DNA from: Streptomyces sp. NBC_01244
GTDB lineage: Bacteria; Actinomycetota; Actinomycetes; Streptomycetales; Streptomycetaceae
Length of the DNA: 64,000 nucleotides
Assembly: GCF_035987325.1 (NCBI RefSeq)
Contig: NZ_CP108488.1
Coordinates: 3,224,001-3,288,000, forward strand
Direction: 5' to 3'
Both the position numbers and the translations under genes were made by a program. The notes beneath the pieces are model-generated. The model saw nothing but the letters and a program-made list of their open reading frames with translations, ran no database searches and had not been told where the DNA came from. Positions 51,148 to 59,373 of the stretch are shown in pieces (the first letter of the stretch is position 1; each line of letters starts with the position of its first letter).

Positions 51148-51812
51148 GAGGCCGTCCGGCCGGTGCGGACGACGGCCTGGTCGCCGTGGGGGCCGAACAG
51201 GTGCAGGATCTCCACCACCTCGCCTTCGGCGGGGCCGAACCAGTGGGGTTCACCGGTGTCGAACTCGGCGACCTCGCCGGGGCGCAGGGTGAGGCTCCGC
51301 TCGCCGATGACGAGGTGGAGCTCGCCGGCGAGCACGTAGAGCCATTCGTATCCGGCGTGGGTCACCAGTTTCGGCTCCCGGTACGCGAGCACCTGCTTGA
51401 AGACCTGGACCCGGCCCGGGTACGTCGTCAGGGGGACCAGGACGCTCCCGTCCCGGCGGCGGGGCTTCAGGTGGACGCGCGCGTCACCGGTGGCCGGGGC
51501 GGCCACGAGCTGGTCCAGGGCCACGCGGTGGGCCCGTGCGAGCGGGATGAGCAGTTCGAGCGCGGGCCGCCGTTTGCCCGACTCCAGGCGGGAGAGCGTG
51601 CTCACGGAGATCCCCGTGGCCTGCGCGAGCGCCTCCAGGGTGAGGCCGCGCTCGCGCCGCAGCGCCCGCAGGCGCGGGCCGATGGCGTCGAGGGTCCGCG
51701 CGAGCTCGGCCGGTTCCGGGGGTTCGGGGGTTTCGCCGGCTCCGGGCGTTTCGCTGGATTCGGCTGATGCGGCTGATCCGGCTGATCCGGCTGATCCGGC
51801 GTCCCTGTCCAT
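51144..51812 (-). CDS. XRE-family regulator with cupin domain
   Basis: A 222-residue protein: a Ser/Ala/Glu-rich leader, an XRE helix-turn-helix (LRALRRERGLTLEALAQATG and SVSTLSRLESGKRRP) and a C-terminal cupin that would bind a small effector. It is divergent from an MFS transporter gene and probably represses it. A short palindrome (TTTGC-N7-GCAAA, 51821-51837) lies immediately upstream of the chosen ATG. The leader is encoded by a 9-bp repeat of GCTGATCCG type. Confidence 0.88.
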   Translation of the reverse strand: MDRDAGSAGSAGSAASAESSETPGAGETPEPPEPAELARTLDAIGPRLRALRRERGLTLEALAQATGISVSTLSRLESGKRRPALELLIPLARAHRVALDQLVAAPATGDARVHLKPRRRDGSVLVPLTTYPGRVQVFKQVLAYREPKLVTHAGYEWLYVLAGELHLVIGERSLTLRPGEVAEFDTGEPHWFGPAEGEVVEILHLFGPHGDQAVVRTGRTAS

Positions 51813-51927
51813 GGGCCCATTTTGCGGTATCGGCAAATTTCATGGGCCGCGGCCACCGCCCGGTCCGAGCATGGGCCGACATCCGAAGCCGGCGGCCGAC
51901 AGGCCGTCGCGGACCGAAGGCGGACCC

Positions 51928-53394
51928 ATGACCACGACGATCCCGGCAGGGGCGGCAGCAGGGCCCGGGCCCCTCCTCGGCGCGCGCCGCCGGTGGACGG
52001 TACTGGCCGTCTGCGCGCTGAGCATGTTCCTCATCGGAGTGGACACCACCATCGTCAACGTGGGTCTGCCCGCGATCGGACGCGGGCTGGAGGTGGGCAC
52101 CCGCGGTCTGGCATGGGTCGTGGACGCCTACACCCTGGTCCTGGCCAGCCTCCTCATCGCCTCCGGCGCCCTCGCGGACCGCTTCGGACGCCGTCGCGTG
52201 TTCCGGTGCGGGCTGGCCGTCTTCGGACTCGCCTCCCTCGCCTGCGCCCTGGCCCCGTCGCTCGGCTTCCTCATCGCGGCGCGGGCCGCCCAGGGGGTCG
52301 GGGCCTCGATGCTGAGCCCGGTGGCCCTGGCGATCGTGGTCAACGCGATGCCCGACCCGAGGGAGCGGGCCCGGGCCATCGGCATATGGGCCTCCGTCTT
52401 CGGGCTCAGCATGGCCGCGGGCCCGGTCGTCGGCGGAGCCCTCATCGGGGCCTTCGGCTGGCGGTCGGTGTTCTGGATCAACGCCCCGGTGGTCGCCGGC
52501 GCGCTCGTCCTGGTCGCGGTGTTCGTGCCGGAGTCCCGCGGTCAGCGCGCCCGGCGGCTGGATCCGCCCGGCCAGCTGCTCCTGACGACGGCCCTGTGCG
52601 TGTCGGTCGGCGTCCTCATCGAAGGCCCCCGCATCGGCTGGACCTCCCCCGCGGCCCTGGCCTGCTACGCCGTCGTCGCGGCGGCGGCGACGGCCTTCGT
52701 CCGGGTCGAGCTCCGCCGGTCCGAGCCCCTGATCGACCTCGGGCTGTTCCGGCGGCCGCCCTTCGCCTCGGCGGTACTGGGCGCGGTGGCGGTGTTCACC
52801 GCGCTGAGCGTGGGCCTGCTGCTGACCACCCTGTACCTGCAGGACGCCCGCGGCTGGACCCCGCTCGAGGCCGGTGCGGCGACCCTGCCCATGGCGCTCG
52901 GGGCGACCGTCTGCGCTCCGTGGTCCGGCAGCCTGACGGGGCGCCTCGGGCCGCGGCGTCCGCTGCTCCTCGCGGGCGGCTTCACCGCGGCGGGCGGGCT
53001 CTGCATGCTGGACCTGGGCCCGGACACCGCTGTGCCGCTGCTCCTCTCGGCCCAGCTGCTCATCGGCATCGGGTTCGGCTTCGCCAACGCCCCGCTCACG
53101 CATACCGCGGTCGGCGGACTGCCGCCGTCCCGCGCGGGTGTGGCCGGGGCCGTCACCTCCACCGCCCGCCAGGTCGGATCGGCGGTCGGCATCGCCGTCG
53201 CGGGGGCCCTGGCCGCGGGCGCCGGCCCGGACGGCCTCGCCCGGGCGTCCCGGCCGGGCTGGCTGCTCGTAACGGCCTGCGGACTGTTCCTCTTCGCGGT
53301 GGCCCGGGCCTCCGTGGCCCGGTCGGATCCGAAAGGGACGGCCCAGGGCCTGTCGTCACACTCCCGTCGTCGCCCGAGGCAGACGGGAGTGTGA
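51928..53394 (+). CDS. MFS multidrug transporter (DHA2, 14 TM type)
   Basis: A 488-residue protein of the EmrB/QacA type: fourteen hydrophobic segments, FLIGVDTTIVNVGLPAI in helix 1 (D-T-T-I-V-N motif), GALADRFGRRRVFRCGL in loop 2-3, and motif C-like GPVVGGALIG in helix 5. It exports cationic or hydrophobic compounds by proton antiport. The XRE-cupin gene on the other side of the 115-base gap is its likely repressor. ATG 51928 starts MTTTIPAG. Confidence 0.93.
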   Translation: MTTTIPAGAAAGPGPLLGARRRWTVLAVCALSMFLIGVDTTIVNVGLPAIGRGLEVGTRGLAWVVDAYTLVLASLLIASGALADRFGRRRVFRCGLAVFGLASLACALAPSLGFLIAARAAQGVGASMLSPVALAIVVNAMPDPRERARAIGIWASVFGLSMAAGPVVGGALIGAFGWRSVFWINAPVVAGALVLVAVFVPESRGQRARRLDPPGQLLLTTALCVSVGVLIEGPRIGWTSPAALACYAVVAAAATAFVRVELRRSEPLIDLGLFRRPPFASAVLGAVAVFTALSVGLLLTTLYLQDARGWTPLEAGAATLPMALGATVCAPWSGSLTGRLGPRRPLLLAGGFTAAGGLCMLDLGPDTAVPLLLSAQLLIGIGFGFANAPLTHTAVGGLPPSRAGVAGAVTSTARQVGSAVGIAVAGALAAGAGPDGLARASRPGWLLVTACGLFLFAVARASVARSDPKGTAQGLSSHSRRRPRQTGV

Positions 53395-53401
53395 CGACAG
53401 G
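53349..53401. terminator. strong bidirectional hairpin
   Basis: A perfect 20-bp stem (53349-53368 with 53382-53401, loop 13) begins inside the last codons of the MFS gene and ends just before the stop of the convergent membrane-protein gene. It should terminate transcription from both sides. The final MFS codons therefore form one arm. Confidence 0.85.
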
Positions 53402-53403
53402 GC

Positions 53404-53916
53404 CTAGGCGGGAAACGCGTACCAGCGGCGGTGGACGTACGGCTCGACGCACAGGACCGCGGCGCCCGCCACGGCTCCCACCAGGAGCGAGGTCCAGCCG
53501 CCCCCGGCGACGAGCGCACCGGCGCAGGCGCCGGCCACGACCAGCGGCCGGGCCAGGGTCAGCGGGCCGAGCCCGACGACCATGGCGAGGGTGCTCGCCC
53601 GGTACGGCAGCGTGAAGTAGGCGGCGAGCGAGAGCCCGACGGCGAGGGCGTAGGCCCCGAGCGGGACGAGGAAGCCGGTCCCGCCGTCGGCGAGGGCCCC
53701 GTACGCCCGGTCGGTGTCCTCGGCGAGCAGCAGGACGGCGCCGGCCGTGAGGGCGGGGGCCAGCAGCAGGACGGAGCCGACCGCCAGCCCGCGCAGGGAG
53801 GCGCGCAGGACGGCACGGTGCTTGCGGATCCGGGCGTCCCGGCCGGCGTAGGCGCGGAAGCCGCTGAACGCCGCGTCGACGAGGCCGAGGACGGCGAGCG
53901 GCAGGACCGGGTTCAT
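53404..53916 (-). CDS. integral membrane protein of unknown function
   Basis: A 170-residue protein with four or five hydrophobic segments (LRGLAVGSVLLLAPALTAGA; PLGAYALAVGLSLAAYFTLP; RPLVVAGACAGALVAGG; LLVGAVAGAAVLCVEPY). No catalytic motif is visible. It starts within the stop of the methyltransferase gene (four-base overlap) and is probably co-expressed with it. Confidence 0.75.
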   Translation of the reverse strand: MNPVLPLAVLGLVDAAFSGFRAYAGRDARIRKHRAVLRASLRGLAVGSVLLLAPALTAGAVLLLAEDTDRAYGALADGGTGFLVPLGAYALAVGLSLAAYFTLPYRASTLAMVVGLGPLTLARPLVVAGACAGALVAGGGWTSLLVGAVAGAAVLCVEPYVHRRWYAFPA

Positions 53917-54929
53917 CGCGCGGCCCCGGCCCCGGCCCCTGAGGCGGAGGTGGAGGTGGAGGCTGAGGCGGACCAGGACGCGGCGTCGTGCCTCGGCGGT
54001 CCGCCGCGGGTCAGGCCCTCCGCGCCCACGAGCCTGCGGGAGGCCCGGCCGAGGGCCTGGCGCAGCGGGTCCTCCAGGTAGGGGCGGATGCCGAGGACCG
54101 GGCGCAGGGTGGTGCAGAAGGGGTTGGACAGGCCCCGGGGCTCGTAGAGCAGCGCCCGGATGCCCGGTACGGTCGCGGCGTGCAGCAGGGTTTCGTCCGA
54201 GTGGGCGCGCCGGGCGGAGACGACCCCGTCGTGGCGGCCGAGCGGATGGCGCATCCGGGCGCGGTGGAACATCCAGGCGCCCACGGGTGCCAGCCGGGTG
54301 GCGGCGATGTCGAAGTGGCAGAAGGCCAGTGCCTGGGAGTCGGCCTGCTTCTCGAAGAACTCCGCGAGCGCGGGGCCGCGGAAGTGGTGGAGCAGCCCGG
54401 TGGAGACGTAGACGGTGGCGACTTCCGGGAGGTCGAAGGCGTTGCCGTGGACGAACCGGCAGTCGAGTCCCTCGGCGCGGGCCAGCCGGTCGGCCTCGGC
54501 GACGAGGGCGGCGTCGAGGTCGACGCCGATCAGCTCGACGTTCGGGCCCAGGGCTCCGGTGGACGCCAGCCAGCGGACGAGGTAGCCGAGTCCTGATCCG
54601 ATGTCGACCAGGCGGAACCGGCCGCGGCGGCCCGCGATCTCGCGGATGGCCTCGAACAGCGGGTCCAGTACGTGCACCAGCCGTTCCCCGATGCGCAGTT
54701 CCTCGCTGAGCCGCTGCAGCTCGGTGTGGACGCCGATCATCAGCCGGTCCACGGCCAGCGGGTCGAGCACGTCGTCCGGGCCGGCCGGCAGCCCGGCGAC
54801 GATCCGGGCCGCGCGCGGATCCCCCGCCTCGTCGAACCGGCGGACCACGTCACCCCGGCGCACCGGCAGTCGCGCCCCGCTGAGCGGATCGGTGACGGTG
54901 ATCAGGTCGGATATCTCAAGGTGGGGCAC
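53913..54929 (-). CDS. class I SAM-dependent methyltransferase
   Basis: A 338-residue protein. The SAM-binding motif I is FRLVDIGSGLGYLVRWLAS and the acidic end of beta-2 is LIGVDLDAALVAEA, followed by CRFVHGNAFDLPEV and TGLLHHFRG. The C-terminal tail after about residue 300 is low complexity (Ser/Ala/Gly). The substrate is not predictable. It is coupled to the downstream membrane protein gene. Confidence 0.85.
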   Translation of the reverse strand: MPHLEISDLITVTDPLSGARLPVRRGDVVRRFDEAGDPRAARIVAGLPAGPDDVLDPLAVDRLMIGVHTELQRLSEELRIGERLVHVLDPLFEAIREIAGRRGRFRLVDIGSGLGYLVRWLASTGALGPNVELIGVDLDAALVAEADRLARAEGLDCRFVHGNAFDLPEVATVYVSTGLLHHFRGPALAEFFEKQADSQALAFCHFDIAATRLAPVGAWMFHRARMRHPLGRHDGVVSARRAHSDETLLHAATVPGIRALLYEPRGLSNPFCTTLRPVLGIRPYLEDPLRQALGRASRRLVGAEGLTRGGPPRHDAASWSASASTSTSASGAGAGAAR

Positions 54930-54978
54930 GTCGGCAACTTTATCCCCCCGCCGCGGCCCTGCCCATGCGCGTCCCAGG

Positions 54979-55755
54979 TCAGCCCCACTGTTCGAAACCC
55001 AGCTTGAGCACCAGGCCGCCGACGACCGTCAGGAGCACTCCGCGGACGAAGCCGCTGCCCTTCCGCAGTGCCATCCGGGCGCCGATCATGCCACCGGCCA
55101 GGTTGAACACGGCCATCAGCGCCGCCAGTTGCCACAGCACCATGCCCTGGTACGCGAACATCGCGAGCGCCCCGGCATTGGTGCACACGTTGACGATCTT
55201 CGCCGTGGCGGAGGCGGTGACCAGGTCGAGGTGGAGCAGGGCCGTCAGGGCCAGCACCAGGAAGGTGCCGGTGCCGGGGCCGATGAGCCCGTCGTAGAAG
55301 CCGATGCCGAGACCGGCCAGGGCGATGGTGAGCAGGACGCGCCGGCGACTGACGGGGGCGGCTCCGGGAGCGACGCCGAAGCCGGGGCGGAAGAGGACGA
55401 AGGCCGCGACGACCACCAGGACCACCATGATCAGCGGGCGCAGCGCGTCCTTGCTGATGCCGCCGGCCAGGGCGGCCCCGCCCATCGAGCCGGCGAGCGC
55501 GGCCAGGCCGATGCGGACGGCGAGCTTCACGTCCACCGAGGTCTTGCGCAGGTACGACACGGCCGCGCCCGAGGTCCCCACGATGGACACGGCCTTGTTG
55601 GTGCCGAGGATGGTCGCGGGGTGGGCGTTCGGCAGGCCGAGGAGCAGGGCGGGCAGGAGCAGCAGGCCGCCGCCGCCCACGACGGCGTCGATCCAGCCGG
55701 CCGCGGCGGCGGCCACGCACAGCATGATGATCATGGTTGTCGATATGTCAGGCAC
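54979..55755 (-). CDS. TauE/SafE-family (UPF0721) anion exporter
   Basis: A 258-residue protein with about eight membrane helices and the repeated family signature (AGWIDAVVGGGGLLLLPALL in the first half; GIGFYDGLIGPGTGTFLVLA in the second). Members export sulfite or organosulfonates. The gene is monocistronic by spacing (49 bases to the methyltransferase gene, same strand, possibly co-transcribed). Confidence 0.92.
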   Translation of the reverse strand: MPDISTTMIIMLCVAAAAAGWIDAVVGGGGLLLLPALLLGLPNAHPATILGTNKAVSIVGTSGAAVSYLRKTSVDVKLAVRIGLAALAGSMGGAALAGGISKDALRPLIMVVLVVVAAFVLFRPGFGVAPGAAPVSRRRVLLTIALAGLGIGFYDGLIGPGTGTFLVLALTALLHLDLVTASATAKIVNVCTNAGALAMFAYQGMVLWQLAALMAVFNLAGGMIGARMALRKGSGFVRGVLLTVVGGLVLKLGFEQWG

Positions 55756-56432
55756 GGCCCGACCCTATGGAGCGGTTGGGTGCAGTGGCCATCAATCCCC
55801 GGAAACTTGCGCAAAGGTTGAGCTTCGGCCCGCCGGAACCCGGTCCGGGGCCACGGGAGCCGACGGATCCACCGCCGCCGTCAGCACGCTCGCCGCGAGC
55901 ACACTGGCCAGCCCGAGCCCGGCCGCCAGCCGCCGGGCGGGCGGTACGGACCCCAGCGCGGCCCGCACCGCCCGCACCGGGGAGGTACGGGGCCTGCGGT
56001 GCCGTGCCGCGGCCGCGGGGAGGAACGGCGGGCCCTGCGGCCGGTCCGGCGTCGGAATCCCAGGCCCAGGCCCGGGCCCAGCCAAACCCAGCCCGTCCGA
56101 CGTCCGAGGACCGAGTCCGGGCGCAGCCCAACCCAGCCCGTCCGACGTCCGAAGACCGAGTCCGGACGCAGCCCAACCCAGCCCGCCCGGCGCCCGAAGA
56201 CCGGGCCCGGGCGCAGCCAAACCCAGCCCGTCCGGCGTTTGAGGACCGGGGTCCGGGGCGGAGCCCCGGGGAACGGGCGAAGGGCGGCTAGGGGACAAGC
56301 CCCGCGCAGCGGCAAGGGACACGGGCAGGGTGACGTGCAGCGGGTGACGCACGGGGCGGCGACCTCTCGGATGCGGGTGCGGGAGCGGTGACGGGGGCCG
56401 GGACGGGGGCGGGGACGGAATCGAGCGCGGGC
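55756..56432. other. 677-base intergenic region with tandem repeat array
   Basis: From 56080 a 45-base unit (AACCCAGCCCGTCCG at its core) occurs four times in tandem (starts 56080, 56125, 56170, 56215). The last unit continues into GGCGTTTGAGGACCGGGGTC and GGGGCGGAGCCCCGG to about 56270, the full form of the Streptomyces intergenic repeat also present at 49.5 and 58.7 kb. One minus-strand frame (to 55792) has a membrane-like stretch (LAAGLGLASVLAASVLTAAV) and could be the end of a small gene, but no start is clear. Confidence 0.7.
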
Positions 56433-57734
56433 TCAGAGCCCAAAGCACTCGGCGTGGATCCGCCCCGCCGGCACCCCGGCCCGCAGCAGCGCGGTCTGGG
56501 TGGCGTCCGCCATCCCGGGCGGCCCGCACAGGTACACGTCGTGCTCGGCCAGCTCCGGGACCAGCGCGGCCAGCGCCTGCGGGGCCAGCGGGTCGAAGGC
56601 GGCGCCCGACGGCCCGAGCAGGTAGTGCAGCCCGGCCTGCCGTTCGGCGGCGATGGCCTCGAGCTCGGAGCGCAGGACGAGGTGCTCCTCGGCGCCCGCC
56701 CGGTAGAGCAGGGTGATATCCCCCGGCCCGCCCGGCAGGGTCTCGAACAGCGCCCTCATCGGGGTGATCCCGACCCCGCCGGCGATCAGCAGCACCTTGG
56801 TCCGGGTCCGCCGGGCGGCGGTGAGCGCCCCGAAGGGGCCGGTGGCGAGGACCCGGGTGCCGGGGCGCAGCCGGCGGATCCGGCGGGAGTGGCCGCCGAG
56901 GGCCTTCACGGTGATGCGCAGGGTGTTCCCGCGGACCGGCGCCGACAGCGAGAACGGCAGCGCGGTGTGCCACAACCGCCGCTGGAGGAACCGCCAGCGC
57001 AGGAACTGCCCCGGCTCCGCGCGCAGTTCCGCGAGGTGCTCCCCGTAGACGAGGACGGAGACCACCCCGGGCCCCTCCACCCGGACCTCGGCGACGCGCA
57101 GCGCGTGCCGCAGGGCCTGGCGTACGGGGACCACGGCGCGGTACCAGAGCAGCAGGACGGCGACCACCGCGTGGGCGAGGGCCCAGAACCAGGCGACGGG
57201 GGCCAGGTCGGGTCCGGCGAGCTGGTGCCCGAAGGCGAGGGCGGCGGCGAGGTACACCAGGAGGTGGACCCCCCGCCAGGTTTCGTGGCTGACCCGGCGG
57301 CGTACGGAGCGGGCGGAGGTGATGCCGACGGCGACCAGGAGGACGGTCCCGATCGCCGCGGCGGCCAGGGCCGGATATCCGAGCAGGTCCCGGACCGCCG
57401 AGAGGACGTCGACCCCCTCGTGCACGGCGTAGCCGCAGAGCGCGAAGAGCGCGTGCCCGAAACAGAGCAGCAGGACGTGGCGGCCGCCCAGCGCGTGCCA
57501 GCGGGCGAGCCGGGCCGCGCCCACCCCGTGCTCGACGGCGGGGACCCGGGCCATGAGGAACAGCATGACGAGCACCCCGTACCCGGCGAGCAGGCCGGAC
57601 AGGTGCGCGGCGGTGGCGAACAGCGCGTCGAGCCGGGCCGAGGGCCGCACCTGGGCGGCCCACAGCAGGGCCATGATCCCCGCCCCGCCGAGCATCCCAC
57701 CCTTGACCCGAACCGCCATGTCTCGCTCTCGCAT
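56433..57734 (-). CDS. ferric reductase-like membrane flavoprotein
   Basis: A 433-residue protein. The N-terminal 200 residues hold about six helices of a ferric-reductase/NOX haem domain, with helix histidines such as WRGVHLLVYLAAALAFGHQL. Then comes an FNR-type domain: LRITVKALGGHSRRI, RVLATGPFGALTA, LIAGGVGITPMRALFE (NAD(P) binding) and CGPPGMADA. It moves electrons from NAD(P)H across the membrane. It is divergent from the nitrite reductase operon. Confidence 0.88.
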   Translation of the reverse strand: MRERDMAVRVKGGMLGGAGIMALLWAAQVRPSARLDALFATAAHLSGLLAGYGVLVMLFLMARVPAVEHGVGAARLARWHALGGRHVLLLCFGHALFALCGYAVHEGVDVLSAVRDLLGYPALAAAAIGTVLLVAVGITSARSVRRRVSHETWRGVHLLVYLAAALAFGHQLAGPDLAPVAWFWALAHAVVAVLLLWYRAVVPVRQALRHALRVAEVRVEGPGVVSVLVYGEHLAELRAEPGQFLRWRFLQRRLWHTALPFSLSAPVRGNTLRITVKALGGHSRRIRRLRPGTRVLATGPFGALTAARRTRTKVLLIAGGVGITPMRALFETLPGGPGDITLLYRAGAEEHLVLRSELEAIAAERQAGLHYLLGPSGAAFDPLAPQALAALVPELAEHDVYLCGPPGMADATQTALLRAGVPAGRIHAECFGL

Positions 57735-57841
57735 ACGGTCACGCTACGGGCGGTCCGGCGGGCTCCCCGGCCCTCCCGGTGATCCTTAAGGCGGCCTTGA
57801 GGGACGCCTCACTGAGGCTTAACCCGCACGCTGAGGTCGGC

Positions 57842-57879
57842 GTTCCGTCGGGGAAACAGTGGCGATGCCGTGGGGAAAC
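57842..57879 (+). promoter_or_regulatory. GlnR box upstream of the nir operon
   Basis: GTTCC-n6-GAAAC-n6-GATGC-n6-GAAAC has the exact spacing of an actinobacterial GlnR site (a-n6-b-n6-a-n6-b). Both b-boxes are perfect GAAAC; the a-boxes are partial. It lies 22 bases before the first gene of the operon. Confidence 0.75.
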
Positions 57880-57901
57880 AGCGGCCGCGCACTCTCGTGT
57901 C

Positions 57902-59371
57902 ATGACCTCGGAACAGCAACGCGTGGTGGTGATCGGCGGCGGCCTCGCCGGCCTGCGGCTCGCCGCCCGGCTGGGCGGGGACGTACGCGTCCTCGGTGAG
58001 GAGGCGCACGCCCCCTACAACCGGGTCCTCCTCGCGGAGGTCCTGGCCGGCCGGTACGCACCGGAGGTGACCTCCCTCCCGGCCCCCGGCCCGGCGCTGC
58101 GCCGGGGCGTGCGGGCGGTACGGATCGACCGGGCGGAGCAGGTGGTGCACTGCGACGACGGCACGGTCGAGCCGTACGGCACCCTCGTCCTGGCCACGGG
58201 ATCGAACCCGGTCCTCCCTCCCCTCCGCGGCCTCTTCGAACCCGAAGGGCGGGAACTCCCCGCCGGGGTGCACGCGTTCCGCACCATGGACGACTGCCTG
58301 GCCCTGTCGGCGGCCGTACGTCCCGGCGTGCGCGCGGTGGTCATCGGCGGCGGCCTCCTCGGCGTCTCGGCGGCCCGCGCCCTGGCCGAACGGGGCGCCC
58401 AGGTCGTCCTGGCCCAGCAGGGCGAACGCCTCATGGAACGCCAACTCGACGCGGAAGCCTCGGAGCTCCTGCGCACCCACCTGACCGACCTGGGCGTCGA
58501 GATCCACACGGAATGCCGCGTCCGAGGCCTCTCCACGACGGCCGCGGCCCCGCCGGCGGGGGCCTGGACGGGCCTGGTGCCCGCAGCGCCCTCGAGCCTG
58601 ACGCCGCCCCTGCGGGCAACCCAGCCGCACCCTGCCGGCGGCATCAGCCCAAATCCAGCCCCTCCGGCGTTTGAGGAGCGGGTCCGGGCAGAGCCCGGAA
58701 CACCCCGCAGGGCCGCCACTCCCGAAGCCCCCGCCCGGCGGCCGGGCGCCACCCCCACCCAGGGGCCCCGCCGGGTCACCGGCGTAGACCTCGCCGTCGG
58801 CTACCGCCTGGACGCCGACCTCGTCGTCCTCGCCTGCGGCGTCCGCCCCCGTACCGGCCTCGCCCAGGCCGCCGGCCTCGACGTCCGCACCGGCATCCTC
58901 GTCGACGACGAGCTCCGCACCAGCGACCCCCGCATCCACGCCGTCGGCGACTGCGCCGAGCACGCGGGCCGGGTGTACGGCCTGGCCGGACCCGCCCTCG
59001 AACAGGCCGACGCCCTCGCCGGCGTCCTCCTCGGGACCGGCGGGGGACTCACCACGGACCCCGCCTACGGCGGAACCCGCGCCCTGACCCGCCTCACCCT
59101 GACCGCCGGCGGCGACCGGCCCCTCGACCTCGCCGCCTTCGGCGAGACCACCCCGCTCCCCGGCGACGACGTGGTCCGGCTCACCGACGCCACCCGCCGC
59201 ACCTACCGCAAGGTCGTCGTCCGCGGCGACCGCCTCGTCGGCGGGGTCCTGCTCGGCGAACTCTCCAGCGTGGGCGCCCTCGCCCGCAGCTGGGAGGACG
59301 GCGCCCCCCTCACCGACCAGCACGGTCTGATCGACCTGCACCACCTGCTCACCGACGACGGAGGCTCCTGA
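57902..59371 (+). CDS. NirB-like FAD/NAD(P)H oxidoreductase
   Basis: A 489-residue flavoprotein resembling the N-terminal third of NirB. FAD motif VVVIGGGLAGLRLAARL, substrate side NRVLLAEVLAGR, NAD motif VVIGGGLLGVSAARAL, second FAD motif HAVGDCAEH. It lacks the sirohaem domain. It probably passes electrons to NirB or NasA. Between residues about 210 and 290 there is an Ala/Pro-rich insertion encoded by a Streptomyces intergenic repeat. ATG 57902; the stop is two bases before nirB. Confidence 0.87.
   Translation: MTSEQQRVVVIGGGLAGLRLAARLGGDVRVLGEEAHAPYNRVLLAEVLAGRYAPEVTSLPAPGPALRRGVRAVRIDRAEQVVHCDDGTVEPYGTLVLATGSNPVLPPLRGLFEPEGRELPAGVHAFRTMDDCLALSAAVRPGVRAVVIGGGLLGVSAARALAERGAQVVLAQQGERLMERQLDAEASELLRTHLTDLGVEIHTECRVRGLSTTAAAPPAGAWTGLVPAAPSSLTPPLRATQPHPAGGISPNPAPPAFEERVRAEPGTPRRAATPEAPARRPGATPTQGPRRVTGVDLAVGYRLDADLVVLACGVRPRTGLAQAAGLDVRTGILVDDELRTSDPRIHAVGDCAEHAGRVYGLAGPALEQADALAGVLLGTGGGLTTDPAYGGTRALTRLTLTAGGDRPLDLAAFGETTPLPGDDVVRLTDATRRTYRKVVVRGDRLVGGVLLGELSSVGALARSWEDGAPLTDQHGLIDLHHLLTDDGGS
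58655..58700. repeat. Streptomyces intergenic repeat embedded in a coding region
   Basis: The bases CCAGCCCCTCCGGCG, TTTGAGGAGCGG and GTCCGGGCAGAGCCC match the repeat at 56215-56270 and 49521-49566. Here it is read in frame as PAPPAFEERVRAEPG within the NirB-like flavoprotein. Confidence 0.85.
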
Positions 59372-59373
59372 TC

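Noticed and set aside
56080..56260. CRISPR-like array of 45-base units
   Set aside because: Units are directly adjacent and nearly identical throughout, without unique spacers.
55792..57663. Long 623-residue minus-strand frame overlapping the ferric-reductase-like gene
   Set aside because: It is out of frame with the well-supported flavoprotein and its composition (Pro/Arg/Gly runs) is that of GC-rich shadow frames; only its last 70 residues are mildly protein-like.
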